Below, piece by piece: positions 6,121 through 14,492 of a DNA stretch of 14,533 bases; the stretch's first letter is position 1, and every line of letters starts with the position of its first letter. The DNA comes from Bacillota bacterium (GTDB lineage Bacteria; Bacillota; Clostridia; Acetivibrionales; DSM-1351), in NCBI GenBank assembly GCA_023436515.1, contig JAEZIV010000177.1:1-14533 (forward strand), given 5' to 3'. Under the pieces are notes generated by a model. It searched no databases and was not told the DNA's origin. It saw nothing but the letters and a program-made list of their open reading frames with translations. Position numbers and translations under genes: made by a program.

Positions 6121-7154
6121 ATCAGTGCACCACCTTCCCTTTTGGATTTGAGCAAAAGATAAAGGAAATATGGTGCTGCCAATAACGCTGTAACAATACC
6201 AACACCCAGCTCATAGGGTATTGCCACTGTTCTGGAAATAAGGTCGCAAGCCACCAGGAATATTGCCCCCCCCACCGCACTGGCGGGCAAGAGTATTTTG
6301 TGGTCGGGTCCTACAATCAGTCGCATTATATGAGGCACAATAAGCCCAACAAAGCTTATGGCTCCTGTTACGCTAACAGCACTTGCAGTTGCTGCCGAAA
6401 CCAGTATCAGTAATAAGGTTCTCAGTCTACCGGTATTGAGTCCTACCGACCTTGCTTCCTCCTCTCCCAGCAGCAATACATTGAGGTCCTTTGAAAAGAT
6501 CAGCATAAGCAGAACACTTAGGGCAACAGGCAGAGCTATCAGCTGAACATGCTCCCACCGTCTGCCTTCAAGACCCCCTGTTGACCAGAATAGGAACTCC
6601 TTAACCTGATAATCGTAGGATAGAGTAAGTACAATATTTGTTATTGCTCCAAGAAAAGTGCTTATGGCAATACCCGATAAAATCAACGTTAAGACAGGCA
6701 CTCTGCCTTTTCTGTAGGACAGAAGGTACACAGCTGATATTGCCAAAAAGGCACCTACAAAAGCAAAAAGAGGAAGTAAAAATATACTCACTGCTGCCAA
6801 TCCCAGCTTTATTGCCAAAACAGCCCCCATACCCGCGCCGCTGGAAATGCCCAGAATACCGGGGTCTGCCATTGGGTTTCTAAACATTCCCTGCATTACA
6901 GCACCTGAAGCCCCCAATGCAGTTCCTGCCAATGCTGCAACAACTACTCTGGGAAAACGTACTAAAAAAATTATTGGCTCCTGCCCCTCGGGAAATGTAG
7001 CCGCTTTCATAATGCCTATATTTTTCAATATTATCTTAAATGTATCAATGAAAGGCACATAGACCGCACCTATGGCAGTTCCGGCTATCATTACCAGCAG
7101 CAACACTAATAGCATTGCAGGGATTATTCCAAGCTTTTTGCCAGCCCTTATCAT
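6117..7154 (-). CDS. BtuC-like corrinoid ABC transporter permease (FecCD family)
   Basis: The 345-residue polytopic protein is a FecCD/BtuC-family permease, normally forming a homodimer of about ten helices per subunit. Family hallmarks are RFPRVVVAALAGTALGASGAV with QGMFRNPMADPGILGISSGAG in the first third, FWSTGGLEG in the middle, GAISFVGLIVPHIMR toward the end, and LPASAVGGAIFLVACDLISR. The length is normal. The ATG has GGAGGAACGT directly upstream. It lies 17 bp after the binding-protein gene and overlaps the ATPase gene by 4 nt. Iron-siderophore permeases share this family, so the substrate is assigned from context. Confidence 0.9.
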   Translation of the reverse strand: MIRAGKKLGIIPAMLLVLLLVMIAGTAIGAVYVPFIDTFKIILKNIGIMKAATFPEGQEPIIFLVRFPRVVVAALAGTALGASGAVMQGMFRNPMADPGILGISSGAGMGAVLAIKLGLAAVSIFLLPLFAFVGAFLAISAVYLLSYRKGRVPVLTLILSGIAISTFLGAITNIVLTLSYDYQVKEFLFWSTGGLEGRRWEHVQLIALPVALSVLLMLIFSKDLNVLLLGEEEARSVGLNTGRLRTLLLILVSAATASAVSVTGAISFVGLIVPHIMRLIVGPDHKILLPASAVGGAIFLVACDLISRTVAIPYELGVGIVTALLAAPYFLYLLLKSKREGGALM

Positions 7155-7171
7155 ACGTTCCTCCTCGGTTT

Positions 7172-8224
7172 TTATTTGAATAATTCAGGGTACGCAGCCT
7201 TAGCCATTTCCTCTACAGCCAGAACCGAATACTGCGAGGTTGTGGTAATGTGGTTGAAAGAGATTGAAATGATCTTATTATTTTTAACTGCTTTAACTCC
7301 CGCCAGTGACTTATCACCCTTTATAGATTTTGAAAGAGATTCAAAGCTGACTTTATTATCATAATACCAGGAGGGTAAGTAAATAATATCCGGGTTATAC
7401 TGTACTACCATTTCCTTTGATAGCTGGGGCCATCCTGAAAGACCAGCCTTAGAAACAGGATTTACCAGTCCTGCTCTTTTTACAATATCATCGAAATTTG
7501 TGTCTTTTCCACTGGTAGTACCCATCTCGCTATAGTCTATTATTGAAAGCTTCTGCTCCTCCTTGATTGACGAGAGCTTTTCAGTAACTGCATTGAGCTT
7601 TTGATCCATCCAGTTAATAATCTCATCAGCCTTTGGGGAGGTATCTGTCAGTTTCCCTAAAGTCTTTAGCAGCTCCTGTTCCTGGTCAATACTCACCGCT
7701 GCTGTAACCACAAATACATTTATGTTTGCTTCTCTTAGCTGTTTAACGGTGTTTGCATCCTGCCAGGTATCTACCAGCACAAGGTCAGGCTGCAAGGCTA
7801 TAATCTTTTCAGCGTTGAAGTCCACCCTTTTGCCCACGCCCTTCACCACGTCAGCTATATTGGACACTGTGGGATCATCAACGTAATAGGTCATGGCAGC
7901 CATCCGGTCACTATCAACTAATGAAAGGAGCATTTCACATACTCCCAGAGGCAGGCTGACAATTTTCACAGGCTTGGTCTTTATGGTTACCTCTGTACCC
8001 TTTGCGTCCTTTATAGTTAAAGGATATGCCGTAGCCGCCGTAGCTGAATTAGTTGCGGAATCGATAGCAGCTGTACTTCCTGGGGCATCTGTGGTCGATG
8101 GGGTTGTTGTGACTGAAGTGCCTGTTGCAGACCCCTGAGAGGTTGTATCTACTTTTTGGCAGCCTGTAAATATTCCGGCGGCCAGAACAATACTAATAAG
8201 TATCGAAAAAATTCTAGCTTTCAT
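7172..8224 (-). CDS. BtuF-like corrinoid-binding lipoprotein of an ABC transporter
   Basis: The 350-residue product is an extracytoplasmic substrate-binding protein of the class III (BtuF/FhuD) fold. A lipoprotein signal peptide ends in the lipobox AGIFTGC, with Cys22 as the lipidation site. A low-complexity Ser/Thr/Ala linker spans residues about 25-65. The binding domain follows (about 67-350), with lobe motifs PVKIVSLPLGVCEMLLSL, KIIALQPDLVLVD and YNPDIIYLPSWYYDN. It would capture cobalamin or cobinamide at the outer face of the membrane and deliver it to the permease. It is the first gene after the cobalamin riboswitch and terminator. The ATG is preceded by a GGAG site. Ligand identity rests on the riboswitch. 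Confidence 0.9.
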   Translation of the reverse strand: MKARIFSILISIVLAAGIFTGCQKVDTTSQGSATGTSVTTTPSTTDAPGSTAAIDSATNSATAATAYPLTIKDAKGTEVTIKTKPVKIVSLPLGVCEMLLSLVDSDRMAAMTYYVDDPTVSNIADVVKGVGKRVDFNAEKIIALQPDLVLVDTWQDANTVKQLREANINVFVVTAAVSIDQEQELLKTLGKLTDTSPKADEIINWMDQKLNAVTEKLSSIKEEQKLSIIDYSEMGTTSGKDTNFDDIVKRAGLVNPVSKAGLSGWPQLSKEMVVQYNPDIIYLPSWYYDNKVSFESLSKSIKGDKSLAGVKAVKNNKIISISFNHITTTSQYSVLAVEEMAKAAYPELFK

Positions 8225-8330
8225 TTAATTCTCCAATCTACGCTTATTGCGTATAAGCATCTTTTTGTGTCAGACCCCTTGAACGATGCTTTCCAAGATA
8301 TAAATAACCTCTTATGCATAGTCCCAAAGA

Positions 8331-8369
8331 GCAGAAAACCCCCCTTGAAACTATTGTTCAAGAGGGGTT
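8331..8369 (-). terminator. Intrinsic terminator of the riboswitch leader
   Basis: On the minus strand AACCCCTCTTGAA (8369-8357), loop CAATAGT and TTCAAGGGGGGTT (8349-8337) form a 13-bp stem with one C·A mismatch, followed by TTTCTGCTCTTT. It lies between the cobalamin aptamer and btuF and is the expected off-switch: ligand-bound aptamer would favour this hairpin. The pairing partner that would disrupt it in the unbound state was not located with confidence. Confidence 0.8.
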
Positions 8370-8452
8370 GGTAATTTAACTAAATACCTCCAAACAAGCA
8401 TTAACACTTTGTGCTCAGCCTGTTAAAACGGAAATTTTAAGCTTATTTCCTT

Positions 8453-8493
8453 TATGGAACTTATAATTAATTAAGCTTCCATATCACCTCCCC
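8453..8493 (-). promoter_or_regulatory. Perfect Shine-Dalgarno with a three-codon ORF and overlapping hairpin in the riboswitch leader
   Basis: GGGGAGGTGAT (8493-8483 region) is followed directly by ATG GAA GCT TAA (8482-8471), encoding Met-Glu-Ala. GGAGGTGAT is fully complementary to the 3' tail of bacterial 16S rRNA. The ATG lies in a hairpin: TATGGAA(g)CTTA (8483-8472) pairs with TAAGTTCCATA (8463-8453), loop of 8. It lies after the aptamer and before the terminator. Whether ribosomes use it is unknown. Confidence 0.45.
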
Positions 8494-8521
8494 TATCTCT
8501 CGTAGAGTAACAGCGAAATGA

Positions 8522-8661
8522 GATGCAGACAGGTATTCTGACTTAGGCGTCAATACTCCTCAAACCTTCCCAGCAATCATGCCAGTGGTATTACTTGAAG
8601 AATTCTTCCAACACAGCGGCGGGACCGTGCAGGGTTTAAACCTGCTTCCCTTATCAGCATC
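8522..8661 (-). promoter_or_regulatory. Cobalamin riboswitch
   Basis: The minus strand carries the canonical aptamer blocks in order: AAGGGAAGCAGG with its complement CCTGC, then CACGGTCCCGCCGCTGTG (family core), CCACTGGCA, GCTGGGAAGG, and GCCTAAGTCAGAATACCTGTCTG (given here as the B12-box region near 8545-8524). The closing stem GATGC/GCATC pairs 8661-8657 with 8526-8522. Adenosylcobalamin-class ligands bind such RNAs and shut down uptake and synthesis genes. The element precedes the btu-cob operon and a terminator, so control by premature termination is inferred. Confidence 0.95.
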
Positions 8662-8696
8662 CGGATATTCAATTTTTAGTTTTGTCATAAATAAAA

Positions 8697-8708
8697 TGTA
8701 GCGCTACA
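8697..8708. repeat. Perfect 12-bp palindrome TGTAGCGCTACA at the operon start
   Basis: TGTAGCGCTACA is its own reverse complement and is much more GC-rich than the surrounding AT tract. It lies at about +1 to +12 of the predicted btu transcript. It has no spacer, so it is a poor RNA hairpin but a good dimeric-protein operator. The repressor is unknown. Confidence 0.4.
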
Positions 8709-8714
8709 ATATTA

Positions 8715-8743
8715 ATATTAATACATTGAGTTTGTAATGGCAA
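8715..8743 (-). promoter_or_regulatory. Promoter of the riboswitch-btu-cob operon
   Basis: TTGCCA (8743-8738), a 17-nt spacer and TAATAT (8720-8715) lie on the minus strand about 55 nt upstream of the aptamer. The -35 matches 5 of 6 and the -10 matches 4 of 6. Initiation would fall near 8708-8706, at the edge of the palindrome 8697-8708. Confidence 0.5.
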
Positions 8744-8796
8744 ATGAATTTTTTTGCTATTTTCCTGCCTATGCCACAGGTTTATATAGTAGACTC

Positions 8797-9975
8797 TCAT
8801 TTACTAATGCTTTCATAAAAGCTTGTACCCGGGAAGGTATTCGGTATTCCGAAAATCTCCGATATAGTTGCGGCAATATCAGCGAAGGTAGCTCTTGTTC
8901 CAAGATTAACATCCCTTTTAATGTTTTTTCCATAGAGAACCAGAGGTACATACTCTCTGGAATGATCTGTGCTTGGTGTGGTAGGATCACAGCCATGATC
9001 TGCAGTTAGTATAAGCAGATCCTCTTCTCTCATTGCGGATACTATCTCAGGGAGTCTGGCATCAAACTCCTCAAGGGCCTCCTTATAGCCTGTGGCATTG
9101 TTTCTGTGTCCAAATACCATATCAAAGTCCACAAGGTTTGTAAAAATTAATCCCTTGTTGTTTTGTTCCATATATTCTAATGTTACGTCAACGCCATTCA
9201 TATTAGTTTTGGTATGCTCAGCAATAGTAACACCTCTTCCCGAGAAAATATCCTCGATCTTTCCTACTGCTATTACGTCCAACCCATTATTCTGCAGCTT
9301 ATCCAGAATAGTGTGGGATGTTGGCTCGGCAGCGAAGTCCCTTCGATTTGCTGTCCGTGTGAAGCTGCCGGGCTGTCCGAGGAAGGGACGGGCAATAACA
9401 CGACCAACCATATTTACACCCTGAAGCATATCCCTTGCGCCCTGACATATTCTATACAGCTCCTCGATTGGTACAATTTCTTCATGGGCAGCTATTTGAA
9501 ACACACTGTCTGCAGAGGTATACACAATCAAGCTGCCGGTTTTCATATGCTCCTCGCCCAATGCCTTAATAATGTCAGTGCCGGACGCAACACAGTTTCC
9601 CAGAACGCCTCTTCCGGAGAGCTGCTTAAACTCTTCAACTATCTCTTTTGAGAACCCGTCCGGATAAGTAGGAAAGGGGTACTCCAGCTGCAATCCGGCT
9701 ATTTCCCAATGACCTGTTATTGTATCTTTCCCCTTAGATACCTCAGCCATTCTGCCATAGCTGCCTGTCACATCCTCAGGTACCGGCAGATAATCAATAC
9801 CATCTATTTTGCCAAGCCCCATCTGCGTCATATTGGGCAGCTTTATCCCACCGCAGGCTTTCACTATATTTCCCAAGGTATTACTTCCTTTATCACCATA
9901 TTCCGACGCGTCAGGCAGCTCTCCCACTCCTACACTGTCAAGAACTATTAATATCACTCTATTTATATCGGACAT
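8797..9975 (-). CDS. deoB: Phosphopentomutase
   Basis: DeoB interconverts ribose 1-phosphate (or deoxyribose 1-phosphate) and the 5-phosphate in cytoplasmic nucleoside salvage. The product (392 residues) has the alkaline-phosphatase-superfamily metal site at the N-terminus ([15 protein letters not shown], Asp13), the catalytic threonine segment [10 protein letters not shown], and late metal ligands in [33 protein letters not shown]. The length is standard. I chose ATG 9975-9973 because GGAGG lies 6 nt upstream; that SD overlaps an in-frame upstream ATG (9987), which would add four residues and has no SD of its own. No deoxyribose aldolase or nucleoside phosphorylase gene is adjacent. No clear terminator separates it from the btu promoter region. 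Confidence 0.96.
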   Translation of the reverse strand: MSDINRVILIVLDSVGVGELPDASEYGDKGSNTLGNIVKACGGIKLPNMTQMGLGKIDGIDYLPVPEDVTGSYGRMAEVSKGKDTITGHWEIAGLQLEYPFPTYPDGFSKEIVEEFKQLSGRGVLGNCVASGTDIIKALGEEHMKTGSLIVYTSADSVFQIAAHEEIVPIEELYRICQGARDMLQGVNMVGRVIARPFLGQPGSFTRTANRRDFAAEPTSHTILDKLQNNGLDVIAVGKIEDIFSGRGVTIAEHTKTNMNGVDVTLEYMEQNNKGLIFTNLVDFDMVFGHRNNATGYKEALEEFDARLPEIVSAMREEDLLILTADHGCDPTTPSTDHSREYVPLVLYGKNIKRDVNLGTRATFADIAATISEIFGIPNTFPGTSFYESISK

Positions 9976-10007
9976 GTCAACCTCCATATTTAAGCATCAT
10001 AAGTCTA

Positions 10008-10037
10008 TTTATACCAATTTAACAAATGCAGAAACAA
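10008..10037 (-). promoter_or_regulatory. Putative deoB promoter
   Basis: TTGTTT (10037-10032), an 18-nt spacer and TATAAA (10013-10008) lie on the minus strand about 35 nt upstream of the deoB start. The rest of the divergent 196-bp spacer up to capA is AT-rich, and I see no operator or RNA in it. Confidence 0.35.
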
Positions 10038-10171
10038 AAAACAATAATTCCAAATTAATTAGTTTAAAAATAAATTTTATGCAATAAAATAAAAAATATG
10101 CCCTCAGAAGCCAAATTTATGTTATAGTCTTATTGTAGGTTTACTATGATTTCTAAGGAAGGTACATATAA

Positions 10172-11521
10172 ATGAATACTAAGTTTCCTCTGTTCAAGTA
10201 TACTTTTATTGTTTTGAGTATAATGTGCTGTATTATGCTTGGAAGTACATCAATTATATTTGCGATAAGTGAATTTAGAAGCTCTGAGGCACCATCTCAA
10301 GATCCAGCCGTCACTACCGAAACCGGTGCGGCTAAAAATTCACCTGCTGTAGTGACTGAGCCTGTCAGCCCGTCAGCCATGCCAATCTCTACCACCTCAG
10401 ATTCAGCAATAACGAGTGATACTGATGCACCTGATACCAATGCAATTACCACTCCCGTTGAGCCTAAAGCAGCTTCAACACCTGCATCAATAACAATATC
10501 GGCAGTAGGAGATATTATGGCCCATCAGGGTAATCTGAATAACGCCTATAATCCTAAAACCGGGAAGTACGATTTCACAGGCTTTTTGGAATTCGTTAAG
10601 CCCATTTTGACAAAATCAGATTTAACCATCGGGAATTTTGAAACAGTAACTGCAGGACCCAAATCAGGCTATACCAGTTACCCGGCTTTTAACACTCCCG
10701 ATGAGATATTACCTGCTTTAAGCCAAGCTGGCTTTGATATTCTGTCAACCGCAAACAATCACTGTCTGGACAGAGGAATAAGCGGCTTGACACGAACCAT
10801 TCAAATGATAAATAATAACAAGATGATTAACATTGGCAGCTCTACCAATGGGAAAAATAAATATGTGATTAAAGAAATCAATGGCATTAAGCTGGGAATT
10901 CTGGCATACTCGGGTTTATACAATGGCGCTGATAAGCGTCTGACCCAGGCTCAGAGAGATACATACCTCAGCATGCTTGAGGAGAAGCAGATACAAAAGG
11001 ATATCAAGGAAGCCAAAGCTGCCAAGGCTGATGCTATTATAATTATAGCGCATTGGGGAAATGAGTATCAAAGAGAGCCAAGCAATTCTCAAACTGCTCT
11101 GGCGAAGAAAATGCTTTCCTGGGGAGCAGATATTATTCTGGGCTCCCACCCTCATGTAATACAAAAATCAGAGATTGTAAAGATTGATGGAAAGGATAAA
11201 TTTATTATCTATTCCATGGGCAATTTTATTTCCGGCTACAGGCGAGTTGATAAGGCAAATAGGCCAAATAAGGTATTTACAGAGGATGGGGTAATTGTTA
11301 ATTTACAAATAGAAAAAAGTGCTGAAAAAGGGACAATAATTAAGAGTGTGGATTATGTCCCCACCTGGGTTGATAAGTACTACGTTAACAACAGGCCTGT
11401 TTTTAAGATCCTTCCTATACCGGATCCTCAAATCAAGGCTTCCTACGTAACCTCAAACAATAAGAAGTTTATTGTTGAGTCCTACAAAAATACTATGGGA
11501 ATTATGGCAAAGATGAGATAA
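10172..11521 (+). CDS. CapA-like metallophosphatase-fold protein, membrane-anchored
   Basis: The 449-residue product has one N-terminal hydrophobic segment (residues about 9-33) serving as signal anchor, a Ser/Thr/Pro/Ala-rich linker (38-105), then a CapA domain (about 107-430). Motifs of the calcineurin-like metal centre are visible: AVGDIMAHQ (Asp114, His118), GNFETV (154-159), TANNHCLDRG (194-202, the Asn-His pair), IIAHWGNEY (His294), LGSHPHVIQ (His326, His328) and YSMGNFIS (347-354). CapA proteins were first linked to poly-gamma-glutamate capsule transport or anchoring, but no pgsB/pgsC-like gene is present, so the substrate is unknown. The ATG follows AAGGAAGG. It precedes the LtaS-like gene by 71 bp in the same direction, suggesting a shared cell-envelope role. 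Confidence 0.88.
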   Translation: MNTKFPLFKYTFIVLSIMCCIMLGSTSIIFAISEFRSSEAPSQDPAVTTETGAAKNSPAVVTEPVSPSAMPISTTSDSAITSDTDAPDTNAITTPVEPKAASTPASITISAVGDIMAHQGNLNNAYNPKTGKYDFTGFLEFVKPILTKSDLTIGNFETVTAGPKSGYTSYPAFNTPDEILPALSQAGFDILSTANNHCLDRGISGLTRTIQMINNNKMINIGSSTNGKNKYVIKEINGIKLGILAYSGLYNGADKRLTQAQRDTYLSMLEEKQIQKDIKEAKAAKADAIIIIAHWGNEYQREPSNSQTALAKKMLSWGADIILGSHPHVIQKSEIVKIDGKDKFIIYSMGNFISGYRRVDKANRPNKVFTEDGVIVNLQIEKSAEKGTIIKSVDYVPTWVDKYYVNNRPVFKILPIPDPQIKASYVTSNNKKFIVESYKNTMGIMAKMR

Positions 11522-11592
11522 TATGGTATAGATTTTGTTTTATGTATTATCATATATGTATACGTGCCTAAGAAAGGAACGCCAGTAAGTAA

Positions 11593-13416
11593 ATGCTTAG
11601 AAAACTTTTTTACGCAAACCTTGGGAAAATCGCTGCAGCCTTCAGGGATACTACATTTAGACGAGTATTTGCAGCCATTGTACTTTTTATACTCATAAAT
11701 GCTTTAAAATTGAGCTTGTTTAACTACTTTTTGATACCTGATGCAACCAAGGGAATGTTTTCATACAAATTCTGGTATTCCCTGTTATGGAGTATAGTTA
11801 TTTTTTCTGTTGTACTAAGTATCAAGTCGAGATATGTGTTCCTGCTGGTAATGGTAGCTCAGGGGATATATTGTTTTACCAACATATCCTATTTTTTGTA
11901 CTATCACAGCTATCTGCATTTCCTACAGTGGATCTCTCTTTTTAAGGAGGCACTGATTTCTGCTACCCACTTGGCTAATCCTAAAAGCACTCAGCTACTG
12001 GTGGTTTTTATTGATGCCCCTCTTGCCCTTTATATTTTTTTCAAGTACTTTAAGGCTGAGGTTAGAAAGCACTCCCTCCCCTTACTTAAATACACCATCC
12101 TTTTAGTCAGTATTGCTATTCTTTTTTGGATTGAAACAGGCAATTATAATGACAAACGGTCGCTTGTTCAGTATATGGACGACAGGTATACCGGTGAATC
12201 TGAAATTGTTCAAAGGTATGGTACCCTGGTAAACAGCGGGGTTAATATAATTAAGAACTATAGTGAAACCAAGCTTATTGAAAAGATAGAATATGGCAGA
12301 GAGCTGACAGATAGAAGTGTTAGAGGCATTGGTAGGGACAAAGGTACTCCCGAGGCTACAATTACTGCGAAGCCTAATTTTGTGCTTATACAGGTTGAAT
12401 CCATGGATTCAAATATAGTCCGGCAAAAGCATAAGGACGCCTATGTAATGCCTTACCTTAACTCCTTACGCAGTAGCTCCATATATTACCCCTATACACT
12501 TAGCTATCATCAAGGCGGAGGCACCTCGGATACTGAGTTTTCCATCATAAACAGTGTTGAGCCGCTGGATTCCTTCCCGGCAATAAAGCTCACCTCCTAC
12601 AACTATGCCAATTCAGTAATATCGAAGCTTTCAAAAGCCTCTTACGACACTATGGTCTTCCATGGCAATGTAGGAACCTTTTATAACAGAAACATTGCCC
12701 TTTCAAAGATGGGCTTCAATAAATTTTATGATATCTCCTCTATGAATTATGAGGATGAGGGCTGGGGAGCACCTGACGATAAAGTTTTCTCCTTCTCCCT
12801 TGATAAGCTTAAAAAATCAAAAAAGCCTTTTTTGTCATATGTCATCACCATGACAAGCCATGGACCTTTTGAAAGTGCAAGAAATTATTATAACAACTCT
12901 ATTTATGACGACATTGAGAACGAGCTTGTAAGGAATTATTATAATTCCTTCAGCTATGTGGATGAAGCTATTGAAGCATATGTTAATGATATACAGAGCA
13001 CATTCCCAAACACATACTTTTTTATATATGGAGACCATACCCCCAATATAAACTCGGAGGATTTTGCACAGTCTTCCTTTATTGAAGGCGATAAGTATTT
13101 CGAGTTTGTGCCACTGTTTATTATAACCCCGGACAAAAGAAAATATGTTGAAAGCGAGGCCGTGGCCTCCTTTCTGGATATAGCACCCACTATTTTGGAT
13201 GCATCAGGACTTCCATTCAGATTTTTTTCAGATGGTTCAAGTCTGTTAAGCAGAAACAGCAGTATGCTTAATATCCCCTTGAAGGGCGGCTCCTTTAACA
13301 GAAGCTGGCTGTATGATGAGATATCAAATCATAAGTATTCGGAAGAAGCTCCCTTATGGATGAAATACCTGCCTTCATTTATATCCTCAAACCTTATTGA
13401 AAAGCATAGAAAGTAA
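11593..13416 (+). CDS. LtaS-like phosphoglycerol transferase (lipoteichoic acid synthase family, sulfatase fold)
   Basis: The 607-residue protein has five predicted membrane helices (about 24-42, 61-78, 81-104, 134-152, 162-180), a linker, then an extracellular sulfatase-type domain (about 260-560). Counterparts of the LtaS active site are VESMDS with Glu269, HQGGGTSDTEF with the nucleophile Thr311, FHGNVGTFYNR with His357 and Arg366, TSHGPF with His423, and YGDHTPN with Asp481-His482. All expected catalytic residues are therefore present. LtaS enzymes transfer glycerol-phosphate from phosphatidylglycerol to a membrane-anchored polymer; this homologue could make lipoteichoic acid or modify another glycan. 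The start ATG has a rather distant AAAGGAA site (about 12 nt). It likely forms an operon with the CapA gene and is followed by a terminator. Confidence 0.9.
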   Translation: MLRKLFYANLGKIAAAFRDTTFRRVFAAIVLFILINALKLSLFNYFLIPDATKGMFSYKFWYSLLWSIVIFSVVLSIKSRYVFLLVMVAQGIYCFTNISYFLYYHSYLHFLQWISLFKEALISATHLANPKSTQLLVVFIDAPLALYIFFKYFKAEVRKHSLPLLKYTILLVSIAILFWIETGNYNDKRSLVQYMDDRYTGESEIVQRYGTLVNSGVNIIKNYSETKLIEKIEYGRELTDRSVRGIGRDKGTPEATITAKPNFVLIQVESMDSNIVRQKHKDAYVMPYLNSLRSSSIYYPYTLSYHQGGGTSDTEFSIINSVEPLDSFPAIKLTSYNYANSVISKLSKASYDTMVFHGNVGTFYNRNIALSKMGFNKFYDISSMNYEDEGWGAPDDKVFSFSLDKLKKSKKPFLSYVITMTSHGPFESARNYYNNSIYDDIENELVRNYYNSFSYVDEAIEAYVNDIQSTFPNTYFFIYGDHTPNINSEDFAQSSFIEGDKYFEFVPLFIITPDKRKYVESEAVASFLDIAPTILDASGLPFRFFSDGSSLLSRNSSMLNIPLKGGSFNRSWLYDEISNHKYSEEAPLWMKYLPSFISSNLIEKHRK

Positions 13417-13419
13417 GTA

Positions 13420-13444
13420 AAAGGGCCCTATAGGCCCTTTCTTT
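13420..13444. terminator. Bidirectional intrinsic terminator between convergent genes
   Basis: AAAGGGCC (13420-13427), loop CTATA and GGCCCTTT (13433-13440) form an 8-bp stem. On the plus strand it is followed by CTTT and ends the LtaS-like gene, whose stop is only a few bases upstream. On the minus strand it is followed by TTACTTACTTT and can serve the convergent ndpA-like gene. Confidence 0.85.
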
Positions 13445-13478
13445 GCAGCTACCCTTCTCAGGTTGTACCAGCTTGGTA

Positions 13479-14492
13479 TTACTTATTTGAAATTTTACCC
13501 ACATTTTTTATTATTATTGAAATGGACCCATCGGGATTATTAAAAAACTCAATCATATCCCTATTATCGTAATAGCTTAGAGGGAAATTAATCTCGATGC
13601 CTGTGTCTGTTTTTATTTTATGAGTTTTATACCTTTTCTCGGCCAGCTTTTCAGGAATCTGTATTGTATCCTCTGTGAGTCCTGCCTTCTGAATCTCCTG
13701 AATATACTCTTCACGAACGGCTATATTAGTGTCAAAAATCTCCTGGGCTATAGCCTCCACCTTGACCTCGTTATTTCCCTCCAGGCTTTCGGCTACCACC
13801 TTTTTGAGTTTAGCCACCTTATCAAAATCCTCGTCATAGTATTTTTTATTTATTTTCTGAGTTACCTTGTCTATAATCTTTAGCTTCTGATTTTGGGATA
13901 AATCTGTAGAACAATTAAACAAATACTGTGAAAGATAGAATTCCTTTGCTCCATTTATTTCATATGCCTTTTCAATGAGCTTTAACTGCCCGGACTCCAT
14001 ACTTACCAATACAGCCTCATCAATCCTTTGTCCCTCTGATGGCAGCAAGGTCTTATGTCTGATTATTGAATTGCTGGCACCCTCTTCGGTATGATTTACA
14101 TAATGCATAAAGCCGGTTTTATAGTTAAGCTTTAACACTCCCAGGTATTCTTCATTATTAACATAAAAAAGCGTACAAATGACGTCTGCCGGTGTGATAT
14201 CGGGATTTTTTAACATTAGCTCAAAAAGCATTCCTCCGAGAGCAGCGCTGGCCTCAAGAAAGCACTGTTCATCCTCCTTCACTGCGGCGCAGATATCTCT
14301 GGCGGGGTTTACCTCACCTATAAACTGAGCGTTCTTAAGGTTTACATCCTCAAATATTTTTAGTATATGTCTCTCCAAAAAATCAGCAATTTCGCCATCT
14401 ATCTCTAATTCGTTGTTTGAGAGCACAGGAACATTTATACTTGTATCAAGGATATGAAGAACAGCCTTTCTGATATGAATATCGTATTCCAT
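13479..14492 (-). CDS. 37-kDa nucleoid-associated protein homologue (NdpA/YejK family)
   Basis: The 337-residue cytoplasmic protein begins MEYDIHIRKAVLHILD, a start typical of the NA37/YejK family, whose E. coli member is a nucleoid-associated protein of 335 residues. Other features fitting the family are the early LEIDGEIADFLERHI segment, VICTLFYVNNEEYLGVLKLNYK near residues 105-125, and the C-terminal KIKTDTGIEINFPLSYYDNRDMIEFFNNPDGSISIIIKNVGKI. No membrane or signal segment is seen. Its role in clostridia is not established; some family members act with anti-phage or nucleoid systems, but nothing nearby supports that here. The ATG follows a GGGGTAGG site. It is convergent with the LtaS-like gene and shares its terminator. 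Confidence 0.8.
   Translation of the reverse strand: MEYDIHIRKAVLHILDTSINVPVLSNNELEIDGEIADFLERHILKIFEDVNLKNAQFIGEVNPARDICAAVKEDEQCFLEASAALGGMLFELMLKNPDITPADVICTLFYVNNEEYLGVLKLNYKTGFMHYVNHTEEGASNSIIRHKTLLPSEGQRIDEAVLVSMESGQLKLIEKAYEINGAKEFYLSQYLFNCSTDLSQNQKLKIIDKVTQKINKKYYDEDFDKVAKLKKVVAESLEGNNEVKVEAIAQEIFDTNIAVREEYIQEIQKAGLTEDTIQIPEKLAEKRYKTHKIKTDTGIEINFPLSYYDNRDMIEFFNNPDGSISIIIKNVGKISNK

Noticed and set aside
8760..8790. CCTG/CAGG hairpin downstream of deoB as its terminator
   Set aside because: On the deoB strand it is followed by A-rich rather than T-rich sequence, so it lacks terminator form.
8769..8996. 75-codon minus-strand frame overlapping the end of deoB
   Set aside because: It is an out-of-frame shadow of the conserved deoB C-terminus with no ribosome binding site.
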